From Neostapfia colusana (lineage: Eukaryota; Streptophyta; Magnoliopsida; Poales; Poaceae), in assembly GCA_030760725.1 (NCBI GenBank), contig JASWHV010000013.1, positions 40,830,699-40,894,698 on the forward strand: a stretch of DNA of 64,000 nt, given 5' to 3'. This document shows positions 33,571 to 43,800 of the stretch, piece by piece; positions within the stretch are counted from its first letter, which is position 1; every line of letters starts with the position of its first letter. The notes under the pieces are model-generated. The model ran no database searches. It was given only the letters and a program-made list of their open reading frames with translations, and was not told the DNA's origin. Made by a program: the position numbers and the translations under genes.

Positions 33571-36500
33571 TTACCGGATATGCGACGTGAGAAAGTCGGG
33601 GTAATTAGTGCGAAGGAATTCTTCGCTCTCCCATGTCGCTTCATCCATGGAGTGATTACTCCACAGAACCTTGTAGAACCACAACGTACGGTTGCGTGTG
33701 GTTCGGGCCTTTTCATCAATAATCTGCACCGGTTCCTCCCGATAGGTGAGATCCGGTTGCAGTTCTTCAATGTCTTCCAGCTGAACGGTAGTTGATAGCT
33801 TGAGACACTTCCTCAGCTGGGAAATGTGAAAGACGTCGTGCACACCGGAAAGTGCTTCTGGTAATCTTAGCCGGTATGCCACCGATCCACATCTTTCGGT
33901 AATCTGGAATGGACCGATGAATCGGGGTGCTAACTTTCCTCTCACCCCAAATCTGTTTACGCCCTTCATTGGAGACACTCGTAGATATACGTGGTCTCCA
34001 GCTTCGAATTGTAACGGACGCCTTCTCCGGTCCGCATACTGTTTCTGTCGGGATTGAGCGGCTTTTAGGTTCGCTTGAATTACTCGAACCTTTTCTTCCG
34101 CGTTGTTGACAAGATCAATCCCGAAGGTAACCCTCTCGCCAGACTCACACCAATTCAATGGTGTGCGGCATTTTCTCCCGTATAGCGCCTCGTAGGGCGC
34201 CATCTTGATGCTGGCTTGGTACCCATTGTTGTACGAGAACTCGGCTAACGGCAAGTGATCATCCCAATTCTTGCCGTGGTCGATAGCACAAGCTCGTAGC
34301 ATGTCTTCTAAGATTTGATTTACCCGCTCCGTTTGCCCATCCGTCTGCGGGTGGTAGGCTGAACTACGGATCAGCTTCGTCCCCAAGGCAGCGTGGAGCT
34401 GCTCCCAAAAACGGGACACAAATAAAGTGCCCCGGTCCGATACGATAGTACGGGGTACGCCGTATAAGCATAGGATCCGTGAGATGTACAGTTCAGCGTA
34501 CTTCTTGGCGTTGTAGCTGGTGTTGACCGGGATGAAATGGGCAACTTTGGTGAGCCGATCGACGATCACCCACACAGAATCATGTTTCTGTAAGGTGGTG
34601 GGTAAACCGACGACGAAATCCATGCTCACGTCCTCCCACTTCCAGGCAGGAATGCCCAGTGGTTGCAGCAGTCCCGGTTTCCGCATGTGGTCTGCCTTCA
34701 CCCGTCGACATGTATCACACTCGGACACGTATTTTGCAGTCTCTCGCTTCATCCGTGTCCACCAAAACTTGCTTCTGAGTTCTTGATACATCTTGTTGCT
34801 GCCGGGGTGAATAGAAAACTTTGATAAGTGAGCCTCATCAAAGATTTTCTTCCGTAACTCCGGGTTTCGGGGTACGACGATCCGGTCCTTGAACCATAGG
34901 ACGCCGTCTCCGTCCTTCCGGAAACATTTCAACTCCCCACTGTCTACACGTCTCCGTAAATGTGACATGCCCTTGTCATTCTTCTGGGCTGCCGCTATCT
35001 CTTCACGGATGGTGGGGATCAAAGCTAGGTTGTAGAGAGCTCCGTGTGGAATCACATGGAGTGGTGGTTCGCTCTCTCCCAACGGTGTGATGGTCATATT
35101 ATTGACGTGTGACTTGCGGCTTAGCGCGTCTGCCACAACGTTTGCCTTGCCCGGATGATAATGGATCTCTATCTCGTAATCCTTTATCAGTTCTAACCAT
35201 CTTCGTTGCCTCATGTTCAGCTCCTTCTGAGTGAATATGTACTTGAGGCTTTTGTGGTCGGTATATAAATGTACGAGGTTACCGAGTAGGTAGTGCCTCC
35301 ACATTTTCAGTGCAAGTACCACGGCAGCGAGCTCCAAGTCGTGAGTTGGATAATTTTGCTCATGATTCCTAAGCTGCCGTGACCCATACGCGACCACCCT
35401 TCGGTCTTGCATCAACACACATCCGAGCCCAATGCCGGATGCATCGCAGTACACATCGAACGGTTTTGTTGTGTCTGGCTGCGCCAAAACCGGTGCTGAT
35501 GTCAGGTGCTTGACTAAAGCCTTGAATGCTGCTTCACATGCTGGACTCCAAACATATTTGGTAGCCTTCTTCAGCAGCTCTGTCATTGGCTTGGCAATCT
35601 TCGAGAAGTTCGGAATGAACCTCCGATAATATCCCGCGAGTCCGAGGAAACTCCGTACCTCATGAACAGTTCTCGGGGATTTCCAATTCAGCACTTGCGT
35701 GATTTTGCTCGGGTCCACAGCGATACCCTCCGCTGAGATGATATGCCCGAGGAAAGGCACTTGCGATATCCAAAACTCGCATTTGCTGAACTTTGCGTAT
35801 AACTTGTGATCCCGCAGCCGTTGCAAGACTATACGCAGATGTTTCTTGTGATCTTCCTCCGACTTGGAATATACCAGGATGTCGTCGATGAAGACCACGA
35901 CAAACTTGTCCAGCTCCGGCATGAACACCGAGTTCATTAAGTACATGAAGTGAGCTGGAGCATTGGTGAGGCCAAAGGACATGACCAGGTACTCATAAAG
36001 TCCGTACCTTGTCGAAAAAGCTGTCTTTGGAATGTCCTCAGCCCTGATCTTAATCTGATGGTACCCGGATCTTAAATCCATCTTGGAAAAGACCTTTGCT
36101 TCGACCAACTGATCAAACAACATGTCGATCCGTGGCAACGGGTACTTGTTCTTGATGGTTACGGCATTTAATGGACGGTAGTCCACGCAAAGCCGCAACG
36201 TTTCATCCTTCTTTTTGACAAATAATGCCGAACAGCCCCATGGCGAGGAGCTCGGCCTAATAAAACCCTTCTCCAGAAGGTCCGTGAGCTGAGTCTTCAG
36301 TTCAGCCAACTCCTTGGGCGCCATCTTGTACGGCCTTCGGGATATTGGCATGGTTCCCGGTGCAAGTTCAATCTTGAACTCCACCTCTCTATCGGGTGGC
36401 ATCCCCGGCAAATCATCCGGGAATACATCAGGGAATTCTCGGACCACTGGAATGTCTTCCAATCTGATGGTTGTGGCTTGATAGACACTTGGAAGTTTTA

Positions 36501-38127
36501 TTTCTGGACTGTCCAGAAATAATGAGTGAGAACCGTGCACTCCTGAGTTTAAGTGCACGACTCGGAGGACGGTGTCTAAAACAGCGCCGTGGCGGTTTAA
36601 CCACGACATCCCTAGGATGACATCGACCTTCTGTCCCTCTAAGATAATGAGAGACGTGGGGTACACTCTACCCGCTAAGCATAATGGTGCTTTGGAGACC
36701 ATTACGCTTGCTGAAATCTTCCCACCCGGTGAACAAATTAAATATGGACTATCGGTGGGTAGTATTGGCAAGCTGTGTTTAGCAATGAAAGCTTGGCTAA
36801 TAAAATTATGCGTGGCGCCTGAATCAAATAGTACTATAGCGGGATGCTGGTGGAGTTGGAACATACCCGCAAGGATTGGCTCGCCCTCCGGCACGTCCTC
36901 AATGGCAAGCTGGTGGACAGTGCCGGGCCTAGGGTTTGCCCGCCGCGCATTAGTAGGGTTCCGGGGTTGATTCCTCCCCGGAAACTGTGGTACCACTCCG
37001 CCGCCTTGCCTCTCCGGGCAACTGCTCGCGAAGTGTCCTGGACGACCACACTTGTAACATGTGGCCGCTGCTGGTGGAGTACTTGGTGGACGAAAGCCCG
37101 GCATGCGTTGCGGAGGTGCAAACGCACGCGGCATCGCCCGCTGCTGCTGCTGTTGTTGCGGTGGTGCTGGCAGTGCCGGCCGGAATGCCGGTGAAGAATA
37201 CGGCCGACCGCGGAACGGCATCGACCGCTGTGGTGGCTGCCAGCGCGGACCTGATGGTGGGCGATTCACCATCCGAAACTTCTGAGAAGGACCGCCTCCT
37301 TCTCCGCTGCTCTGTGGCGCGCTTCGCTTTCGCTCTGCCGCCGCCAACTCCTTGCCGGAGTCTTCCTGAACAATCGCAGCATCAATTATGTCGTTGAGGC
37401 TGCCGCGATTGAACATCGCCAGCTTGTCCTTCAGGAGCGGGTTAAGCCCCTGGTAAAAGTGGTCCCGCCGCTTCTCGTCCGTATCTGCGTGATACGACGC
37501 GTAGAGTGCGAGATCGTTGAACGCTCTGGAGTACTCCAGCGCGTTCCGGCTCCCTTGTTGCAGGTGTAGGAATTCCTGCGTCTTCCTCTTCATCAAACCG
37601 GGCGGTATATGATAGGCCCGGAAGGCCGTCCGAAACTCCGCCCAGGTCATCACTCGGTCGGTGGGTTGTGAAGCACAAAAGTTGGCCCACCACGCGCTCG
37701 CGGATCCTTGGAGCAGCTGGACCGCGAACTGAGTCTTGCGCTGCTCGCTGATTTGGAGCAGCCCGAACTTCATCTCTATGGCGCGGAGCCAGTTGTCCGC
37801 GTCAAGTGGTTCATCCGCCCTTGAGAATACAGGGGGATGAGTCGCCAGGAAGTCAGAGTAGGAGCTCTGTTGGCGCTCCTCACGATCTTGACGTCTCTCT
37901 GGGCGAGACGTATTCGCAATTAACGTTTGCAGCAGCTCTGTATGCTGCTGATGTGAACCCGCCATTGCCGCGACAATGTCGGCCAATGTAACCGTTGGCA
38001 GTGGCGGTGGCGGTGTTTGCTGTTGCTGTTGCTGCTGCTGTCCCGAGGAGTCCTCGGGAGGCGGTTGGGAGGTCTCTCCCCCTTGGCTAGTACCTCCAAC
38101 ATCAGGGTTGGCACGAGTACGCGTCAT
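33571..38127 (-). CDS. F Gag-Pol polyprotein, intact
   Basis: 1518 residues, uninterrupted; cleaved products would form particles and carry out reverse transcription and integration. Start is at 38127 because ATG directly follows the acceptor-like GTTGAATTTCAG. Gag core is about 90-260 and the CX2CX4HX4C knuckle 357-370. Protease DSGAT is 435-439. RT is about 560-790 with FIDD at 746-749. RNase H is about 885-1000 with DASG (Asp895) and TDHKS near 956. Integrase has zinc ligands His1100, His1107, Cys1137 and Cys1140, and catalytic Asp1170, Asp1231 and Glu1267 (35 residues between the last two). The GKLAPRFIGPF motif is 1397-1407 and a chromodomain-like tail 1467-1508 holds FYKVLWSNH and EATWE. 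This tail is thought to steer chromovirus integration to marked chromatin. Confidence 0.96.
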   Translation of the reverse strand: MTRTRANPDVGGTSQGGETSQPPPEDSSGQQQQQQQQTPPPPLPTVTLADIVAAMAGSHQQHTELLQTLIANTSRPERRQDREERQQSSYSDFLATHPPVFSRADEPLDADNWLRAIEMKFGLLQISEQRKTQFAVQLLQGSASAWWANFCASQPTDRVMTWAEFRTAFRAYHIPPGLMKRKTQEFLHLQQGSRNALEYSRAFNDLALYASYHADTDEKRRDHFYQGLNPLLKDKLAMFNRGSLNDIIDAAIVQEDSGKELAAAERKRSAPQSSGEGGGPSQKFRMVNRPPSGPRWQPPQRSMPFRGRPYSSPAFRPALPAPPQQQQQQRAMPRAFAPPQRMPGFRPPSTPPAAATCYKCGRPGHFASSCPERQGGGVVPQFPGRNQPRNPTNARRANPRPGTVHQLAIEDVPEGEPILAGMFQLHQHPAIVLFDSGATHNFISQAFIAKHSLPILPTDSPYLICSPGGKISASVMVSKAPLCLAGRVYPTSLIILEGQKVDVILGMSWLNRHGAVLDTVLRVVHLNSGVHGSHSLFLDSPEIKLPSVYQATTIRLEDIPVVREFPDVFPDDLPGMPPDREVEFKIELAPGTMPISRRPYKMAPKELAELKTQLTDLLEKGFIRPSSSPWGCSALFVKKKDETLRLCVDYRPLNAVTIKNKYPLPRIDMLFDQLVEAKVFSKMDLRSGYHQIKIRAEDIPKTAFSTRYGLYEYLVMSFGLTNAPAHFMYLMNSVFMPELDKFVVVFIDDILVYSKSEEDHKKHLRIVLQRLRDHKLYAKFSKCEFWISQVPFLGHIISAEGIAVDPSKITQVLNWKSPRTVHEVRSFLGLAGYYRRFIPNFSKIAKPMTELLKKATKYVWSPACEAAFKALVKHLTSAPVLAQPDTTKPFDVYCDASGIGLGCVLMQDRRVVAYGSRQLRNHEQNYPTHDLELAAVVLALKMWRHYLLGNLVHLYTDHKSLKYIFTQKELNMRQRRWLELIKDYEIEIHYHPGKANVVADALSRKSHVNNMTITPLGESEPPLHVIPHGALYNLALIPTIREEIAAAQKNDKGMSHLRRRVDSGELKCFRKDGDGVLWFKDRIVVPRNPELRKKIFDEAHLSKFSIHPGSNKMYQELRSKFWWTRMKRETAKYVSECDTCRRVKADHMRKPGLLQPLGIPAWKWEDVSMDFVVGLPTTLQKHDSVWVIVDRLTKVAHFIPVNTSYNAKKYAELYISRILCLYGVPRTIVSDRGTLFVSRFWEQLHAALGTKLIRSSAYHPQTDGQTERVNQILEDMLRACAIDHGKNWDDHLPLAEFSYNNGYQASIKMAPYEALYGRKCRTPLNWCESGERVTFGIDLVNNAEEKVRVIQANLKAAQSRQKQYADRRRRPLQFEAGDHVYLRVSPMKGVNRFGVRGKLAPRFIGPFQITERCGSVAYRLRLPEALSGVHDVFHISQLRKCLKLSTTVQLEDIEELQPDLTYREEPVQIIDEKARTTRNRTLWFYKVLWSNHSMDEATWESEEFLRTNYPDFLTSHIR

Positions 38128-38399
38128 TCTGAAATTCAACACAGCAGCAATTAGCACATGTCTTACTCAAAATTCCATAAACAGCAGTAAGTATTGAAGC
38201 GACGCATGACTAACTTGCACAACATTCACATATATTGATAAAGCATAAACTTTATACAAGATACATTATTCTCGGACCTCCGAGAAGTCGTGCTCATGCC
38301 GTCACTACCTATACATACGCTACTGTCTACACGACATGTCACCGATTACAAAAGTTGGGTTACGCTACCCTAGCTGCCCTACTTGGCAACCGTAACCCC
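38128..38399 (-). other. Spacer between extra ORF and gag in F
   Basis: Non-coding. In element direction it follows the extra ORF stop, passes an AATAATG...ATAAAG-rich segment (near 38240-38275) that could act as a weak polyadenylation region, and ends with the acceptor-like GTTGAATTTCAG before gag. E has the same spacer (46459-46754), and P keeps a related segment upstream of its gag. Confidence 0.5.
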
Positions 38400-39344
38400 C
38401 TACTCGGAGTAGAACTCGACCTCCTGTGGGTCGTCCTCCTCCGGTACCTCTGCTGGTGGCTCGGGGTCTACCACCTCTTCTCCCATTCCAGGTTCTCCCA
38501 TGGCCGGAAGACCCAAGACTACCGGTACGCCCAATACCGGGGGCACGAGGTCCTGCAATGCATGCACCTCGTCCATAGCCTGGTTGTAGTCCTCTTCCCA
38601 GCCTTGTCCTTCCTCAATAGCGTCGTCCCGCTCTTGAGCAAGGTCCTCATTCTGCTGGGTTAGGGTCTGCACCAGCTCTTGCAACGCCGCAATGTCAACA
38701 CGGCTCTTCTTCTTTGCCTTCTTCAGACGACGCAACTGATTGTGTTGTTCATTCAGTCGCTTGATCGTCGGAAGGAGCACATTGCGGAGTGCACTGTGAG
38801 CACTCTCAAAATGATCTCCACGGCTTGTGCTCTCCTTGAGCTTGGTGGCGAGATGCTCCGTATGAACAGCTTGGCTGTCCATCACAGCGTTTCCCGCCCT
38901 CATTTGGAGGCTGAGATTTGCCTCCGCGGGGTTGTACCTTGGGCAACTCGGGTTTGTTGCCTCTAGGTACCTCTCTTCCCACACATGCTGAGCTCGTCCC
39001 TCCACCGGAACGAGTGCGTATGGAGTTCCCTCCATAGCCTGTACGTGTAGTTGGCAGAAACGTGACATAGTGTCACGGGCTGCCACTTGCCACATCCCTT
39101 CCGGTTGTCTTCCTCTCACCGTGACGGTGAATGGCACCCAACCGGGTGGCGTAGGCCCTGCAGGAACCTCGACATGGATCGTCCACGTCTTGTTCCCCTC
39201 TTCGCCTTCTTCCTTGGCGAAGTATTGCGGCATCTGGTTGTACCCGAAATATTGGAGCATTAGCCACAATGCTCCCGGGTAGCCGCTACGGTCAGAACAG
39301 TGGGAAACTACCCACCCGTTCTCCAACCGTTTATCTGCTGCCAT
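38400..39344 (-). CDS. Extra ORF between leader and gag (F), coiled-coil protein of unknown function
   Basis: 314 residues, not part of Gag-Pol and not a domain I recognise. The N-terminal 140 residues look globular (blocks WVVSHCSDRSGYPGALW, MLQYFGYNQ, TWTIHVEVPAGPTPPGW). Residues about 145-265 are charged and heptad-like, consistent with a coiled coil, with a basic cluster RRLKKAKKKSR at 205-215 that could be a nuclear localisation signal. The C-terminus is acidic and Pro/Gly-rich. ATG follows directly on ATATTTTTACAG, a splice-acceptor-like sequence, so a spliced subgenomic RNA is likely. E carries a homologue (45538-46458), about 92% identical by eye and without indels. P, S and H1 lack it. 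No transmembrane segment seen, so not an obvious envelope. Confidence 0.8.
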   Translation of the reverse strand: MAADKRLENGWVVSHCSDRSGYPGALWLMLQYFGYNQMPQYFAKEEGEEGNKTWTIHVEVPAGPTPPGWVPFTVTVRGRQPEGMWQVAARDTMSRFCQLHVQAMEGTPYALVPVEGRAQHVWEERYLEATNPSCPRYNPAEANLSLQMRAGNAVMDSQAVHTEHLATKLKESTSRGDHFESAHSALRNVLLPTIKRLNEQHNQLRRLKKAKKKSRVDIAALQELVQTLTQQNEDLAQERDDAIEEGQGWEEDYNQAMDEVHALQDLVPPVLGVPVVLGLPAMGEPGMGEEVVDPEPPAEVPEEDDPQEVEFYSE

Positions 39345-40829
39345 CTGTAAAAATATATTTGAGAAATGTCAAATATTTATTTAAACAGTAAACCATTGAG
39401 TTATAACATAAGATATGTCATTGAACCCTTAACACTTGGAAACATAGTTCAAATTTTTAAACAAATTTGACTGCTGATCTGCTGTTCCCATGACAGCCCT
39501 GACCAGTTTCCATATCAATCTGATTTAGGCCAGGTTAAAAGCAAAACCAGTCCTGGAGCTCAACATCAAAGTTAAAGTTAACTTCAATAGCTTTCCAGAA
39601 AGTATTTGGTTGGCCTAAGATCTGCTCTGGTTCAAAAGTTATGAGATGTCAAAGTTAACAGAATTTCTGGGAACAATTGGACAGCACCTCCCTGCCTTAG
39701 GTACTGATTTGATCCAAGAATTCCAGTTAATTCTGTTCCTAATCTGACAAAACTTTCTGTTACAAAGTTGTAACCCATCTCATAAGCTTCCCAGAACCAC
39801 CTCATTTTCTATTTTTGGATTTTTATGCAGGAAGTTATGCTTAATTTACAGAGAGTCTACAGAGAGTCTTTGCTCCGTCCTGTTTTCTGGACAGTTTCAA
39901 CTCTACTGCATTTTTCGAGTGGTTAAGGGATGAAACACCTCTGGAACTCAACAGAAAAGTTGTAAAGCTCCTCCAAAGCTTTCCAGAAATGTATCATACG
40001 ACCCCAACCTCGAAAGAACTCAACCTCTAACCTCTGATTAACTTCAGCCTTGATTTAGCTGAAAACAGAGTGCTCTGTCCTTAACATCCTATAAGTTGAA
40101 AATTTATTAACTTTGAATATCCTGTTCAAGGGAAGGAGTTACATCAAGTTTTACTACTTTGGATCAAAACCTTCAAGTTTTTAAATGAAGTTGTTCATTT
40201 AGTTGGGTGTGACGTCGAGGCGTCACCAGATTATGTCGGTACTACGTCCTCACAAAGGAAAAACCTATACCGGATTTAGCCGGCTTCGTTAGTTCAGTGG
40301 CACTACTCGTCACTCGCACACGGATGCTACACGTCTACCGTTTCGTGGTAAGGCTACCTGCAGAAACTCAAACAATCATCAGACTCGGCTGCACACCGAG
40401 CCCGGAATCCATACAGTTTGTACACCCGGCCGTCATCACTCGCCCGGATGTTCTCAAGCCAAACACGCCTTGAGTTACGTGTTCACGTTTCAGACCACGT
40501 GACGGGGTCTCCCATGTTGCACCACGCACGCCAGGGACAGACGTTGCTCGAATACCCCAAACGACATGAAGAGTCGTAGAGGATATCAAAGCGGGTCGGG
40601 TTACCTGCCACCCGTGGGGCTCCACCCTTCAGCTTGTGCGCACTGGTGGACAGCGCTTACGTGCACCCCCCAAGACATGAACGTCCCGAGATGCACGATT
40701 TTCCGACATAACAAATAAGTTAATAAGCCACTTTCTATATACTAATAACATCCTTATACGGGCTACTAACTCGTTCCTCACTGGATTTTTGAAAAAGAAG
40801 ACCTTTGTACTGTGTTAAACCTCAAGCGA
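39345..40829 (-). other. F leader, non-coding
   Basis: Between primer-binding site and extra ORF. The promoter-proximal part (40829-40340) carries hairpins homologous to those in E. The candidate donor GTGAGGACGTAGTACCG is at 40253-40237. The remainder (40200-39360) is AT-rich, consistent with an intron of about 0.9 kb ending at 39345. The 85-codon frame at 40368-40625 overlaps the hairpins and is not supported. Confidence 0.55.
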
Positions 40830-40841
40830 GCTCTGATACCA
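40830..40841 (-). other. F primer-binding site (tRNA-iMet)
   Basis: TGGTATCAGAGC on the minus strand, three bases from the 5' LTR at 40845. Confidence 0.95.
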
Positions 40842-40844
40842 CGC

Positions 40845-43800
40845 TGACACGACCCCACTGGTCCTGTCGAGCCAGGATCACGCTGAGGGGTGCTGCGTTG
40901 CACAACACCGTATAACACACGTCAAAGGTACAAAGCGGAAGCGGAAGCTTTATTACATAAACAAGTTTATTAACATGTTTACATCAAAATAAGTTTAGTC
41001 CACACTCGCGGGCGTAGACTAAGCATCAAGTGCACGTTCAGCCCTCGAACGTGTCCTTGCTAGCACACTCGCACACTAACTCTGCGGCGTGCACGACTCC
41101 CACTCGACGGGGTTCCCCTCCTGGGGTTCCGTCTCCTCTTCGGGAGTCCCTTCCTCATAGAACCCTGCAAAAGCTTCAAACACAAGCAGTGAGCACGAAG
41201 GCTCAGCAAGTCTGACCCGTCTCACCTAAACATGAAACTTCTACATGAGGGTGATGGGTTGCATGAGGTAAAAATCATTTGCAAGGACTCGCCTAATTAG
41301 TAGAACCTTACTTTCAAGTTTTAGCAGCAGGTTGTGGAGAACTTTACGCTAAGGCACATGAGAGAGCCGCAATCAAACAAGAAACGCATTTCTCTCATGT
41401 ACTCTGCCCAAAGTTGAAAAGAACTTTAGTTAGCACTAAGCTACAACATATCATTAACAATCAATATCCAACTTTCAATCAGCAACATTTTAACATGTAA
41501 CTAGCCTGTTCTTTCTACGTCACGGTACAGTGAACAAGTGGTACTCACTGACCGCGAGGGACGGCGATTATAATCGATTTACACCTGCAGGGTTACCCGA
41601 ACAACCCGTCACGTACGCCCGTACTCGATGTTGCCTACAACAACCATCACGGACGCCGTACGCGACTACCTTTCACCCGTTAGCCAAATATTGAACCGGT
41701 CCCATCGTCCCGAGCAAGAGGTCCCTGCACGCGCATCTCTGTGCCGCCAGCTGATTTACACCTCGAGCTCTCAACCTACCCTCTGAACGACGGGCAATGC
41801 CTCAATACCCAGCTACCCGAGTTACATCAGTTTCCCGGTTCCCATATAGCCGGTAGGTCTTCGGTACTGTTCTAGCTTGTTCAACAGGCCCGCACACGGC
41901 TCGGTCCTCAATCGACACAAGCGGAGCTACAGCACACAGGCCCCAAAGTCCTGCTGCCCTTACTCTCCGCTCGGTCTCATTTTCTTGCCATGTGTATCAT
42001 GTGCTATCTCTACCCGAGCAATGTGCCTCTAGCCTATTCTCGCGAGTAGTTCCAACTACTCGACTTGTACCGAATCCTACTCTATCCTAGCAATGCAGTG
42101 GCTAACGGGGTTTGCAATCCTAAACCCCAACCCATGGTTTTCTTGGCTATGCAGTGGGGTTTCCAAACAAGACTCTGATGCACAACATAAAGAAAACAAG
42201 TATGTGCTCAAAACAATAAAAATTTATAAAATGGTTAATGCAAACCGGGGCTTGCCTTGCTGCTCTTGGTCGTAGGCTAGCTGTTCCTCCGGAGTAACGA
42301 AGTCTAGGACTTCGGGTTCCTCCTCGACCTTAGCGACTACATGATAAGAACAATGTATGTATTAATTAAATGCTTTTGTATTAACTTTGAAGTTGTGAAG
42401 TCTATAACCTTTACTAGATAGACCTAATGACTGTGAAACTTTTACTGTGGCTTGGTTACAACCTAAACAGAGACTTGGTCAAGTTTTAGTTGCAGCAAAG
42501 CTCATTTGAGCCCTCCACAAATAATTATGTCCTTGACCTTAATTAAAGGCTTTTAGGGTGTTCTAGGTATTTTCATGAAACAAACTATGACTTTCTGAAA
42601 ACTAGATTTTCAGAGGGTTCTAATGGAATTGGTCTCACTTAATTTGGAAGTCTCTAACTAAAGATATGAGCTAAACAATTTCAGAGAAAATTCTGAAAAT
42701 GTTTCTGAACATTTTCTATTTTCTCTGGAACAGTTTTACTAATCACACCATTAGGTGGACTAAATGAGCTCAAATGGATCTGAAATTTTTATGGTAGTTC
42801 AAGGATATTTTGGTGAACATCTCAGCAAAATTTCAGGATTTTCCTCCAAATGATTCTCCAGTTAAAATTCCTAACAGTTTAAACTTTAAGGAATTAATTC
42901 TGGAGAATTAAGGAATTTCATGAAGTGACACTTGATTTTCTGGAAAGTACTCAAAGAGCTGAATCCAGCAAAATTTGGTTCACTCAATTTGGAGCTTTCT
43001 AGCCAAAGTTATAAGGATTTGAAGTTTGAAGGAAATCTGAAAATCGGGGAAAAGTTTAAACTCGCGCGTGGGCCCAGGGGACACGCGTCGCACGCCGAAG
43101 CGACAGCACACCGCGGCCCACAAGGCTTTTGCGCGCCAGCACACCCGATCCCGGCCGCAGCCGGATCCCGATTCAAAATATCGGCCGCTGACAGCTGGGG
43201 TCCACCCCCTTCTTCAACCTCGCGACACCCGCGCTCCGCCGCCGAGGGACCTCGCCGGAGAGCTCGCCGCTGGCTGCTGTACCGCTTCAAACTTCTTGAT
43301 TCTGGCCGCCCCTGCCTACTTTTACTTGGGGAACATGATCCGAGGGTCAGCTGCTCATGACAACGGCCGGAGCATGGTCGGCGACGAGCCGCCATATCGG
43401 AACGACTTCGGCCATGTCGGCTGACGCTCCTAGTGCCTCAGCTACTTGGGAAATCGGTCGGGGAGCATCAGTGGACCTCAGAGAAGGTCGACATGAACTC
43501 GGGGTAGCTCGGGGAAGGCCCGAAATAGGTCCTCACCGTGCGCCCGATACCCCCCGTGCGTTCCGCCATTAGTAGACCTTGAATTACGCCGGGCACAGAA
43601 GTTCTCCGGCCCAGAGTTGTGAAGGCAACTTGTGCGTCACCGTGTCTAGTTCGTGTGGGAGTGGCCTGAGGCCCTCTAATCCTTTCTAGAGCACGAATTA
43701 AACAGAATCGTACCCGAGGGTCGTTCTGCACACAGAAAGGGGAAAAGTGGAAATTCGCCGCCGGTGAGCAACCACTCGAGCTGTGGCTCGGGGATGAGCA

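Noticed and set aside
38400..39344. Extra ORF as an envelope-like gene
   Set aside because: No signal peptide or hydrophobic transmembrane segment, and it lies upstream of gag instead of downstream of pol.
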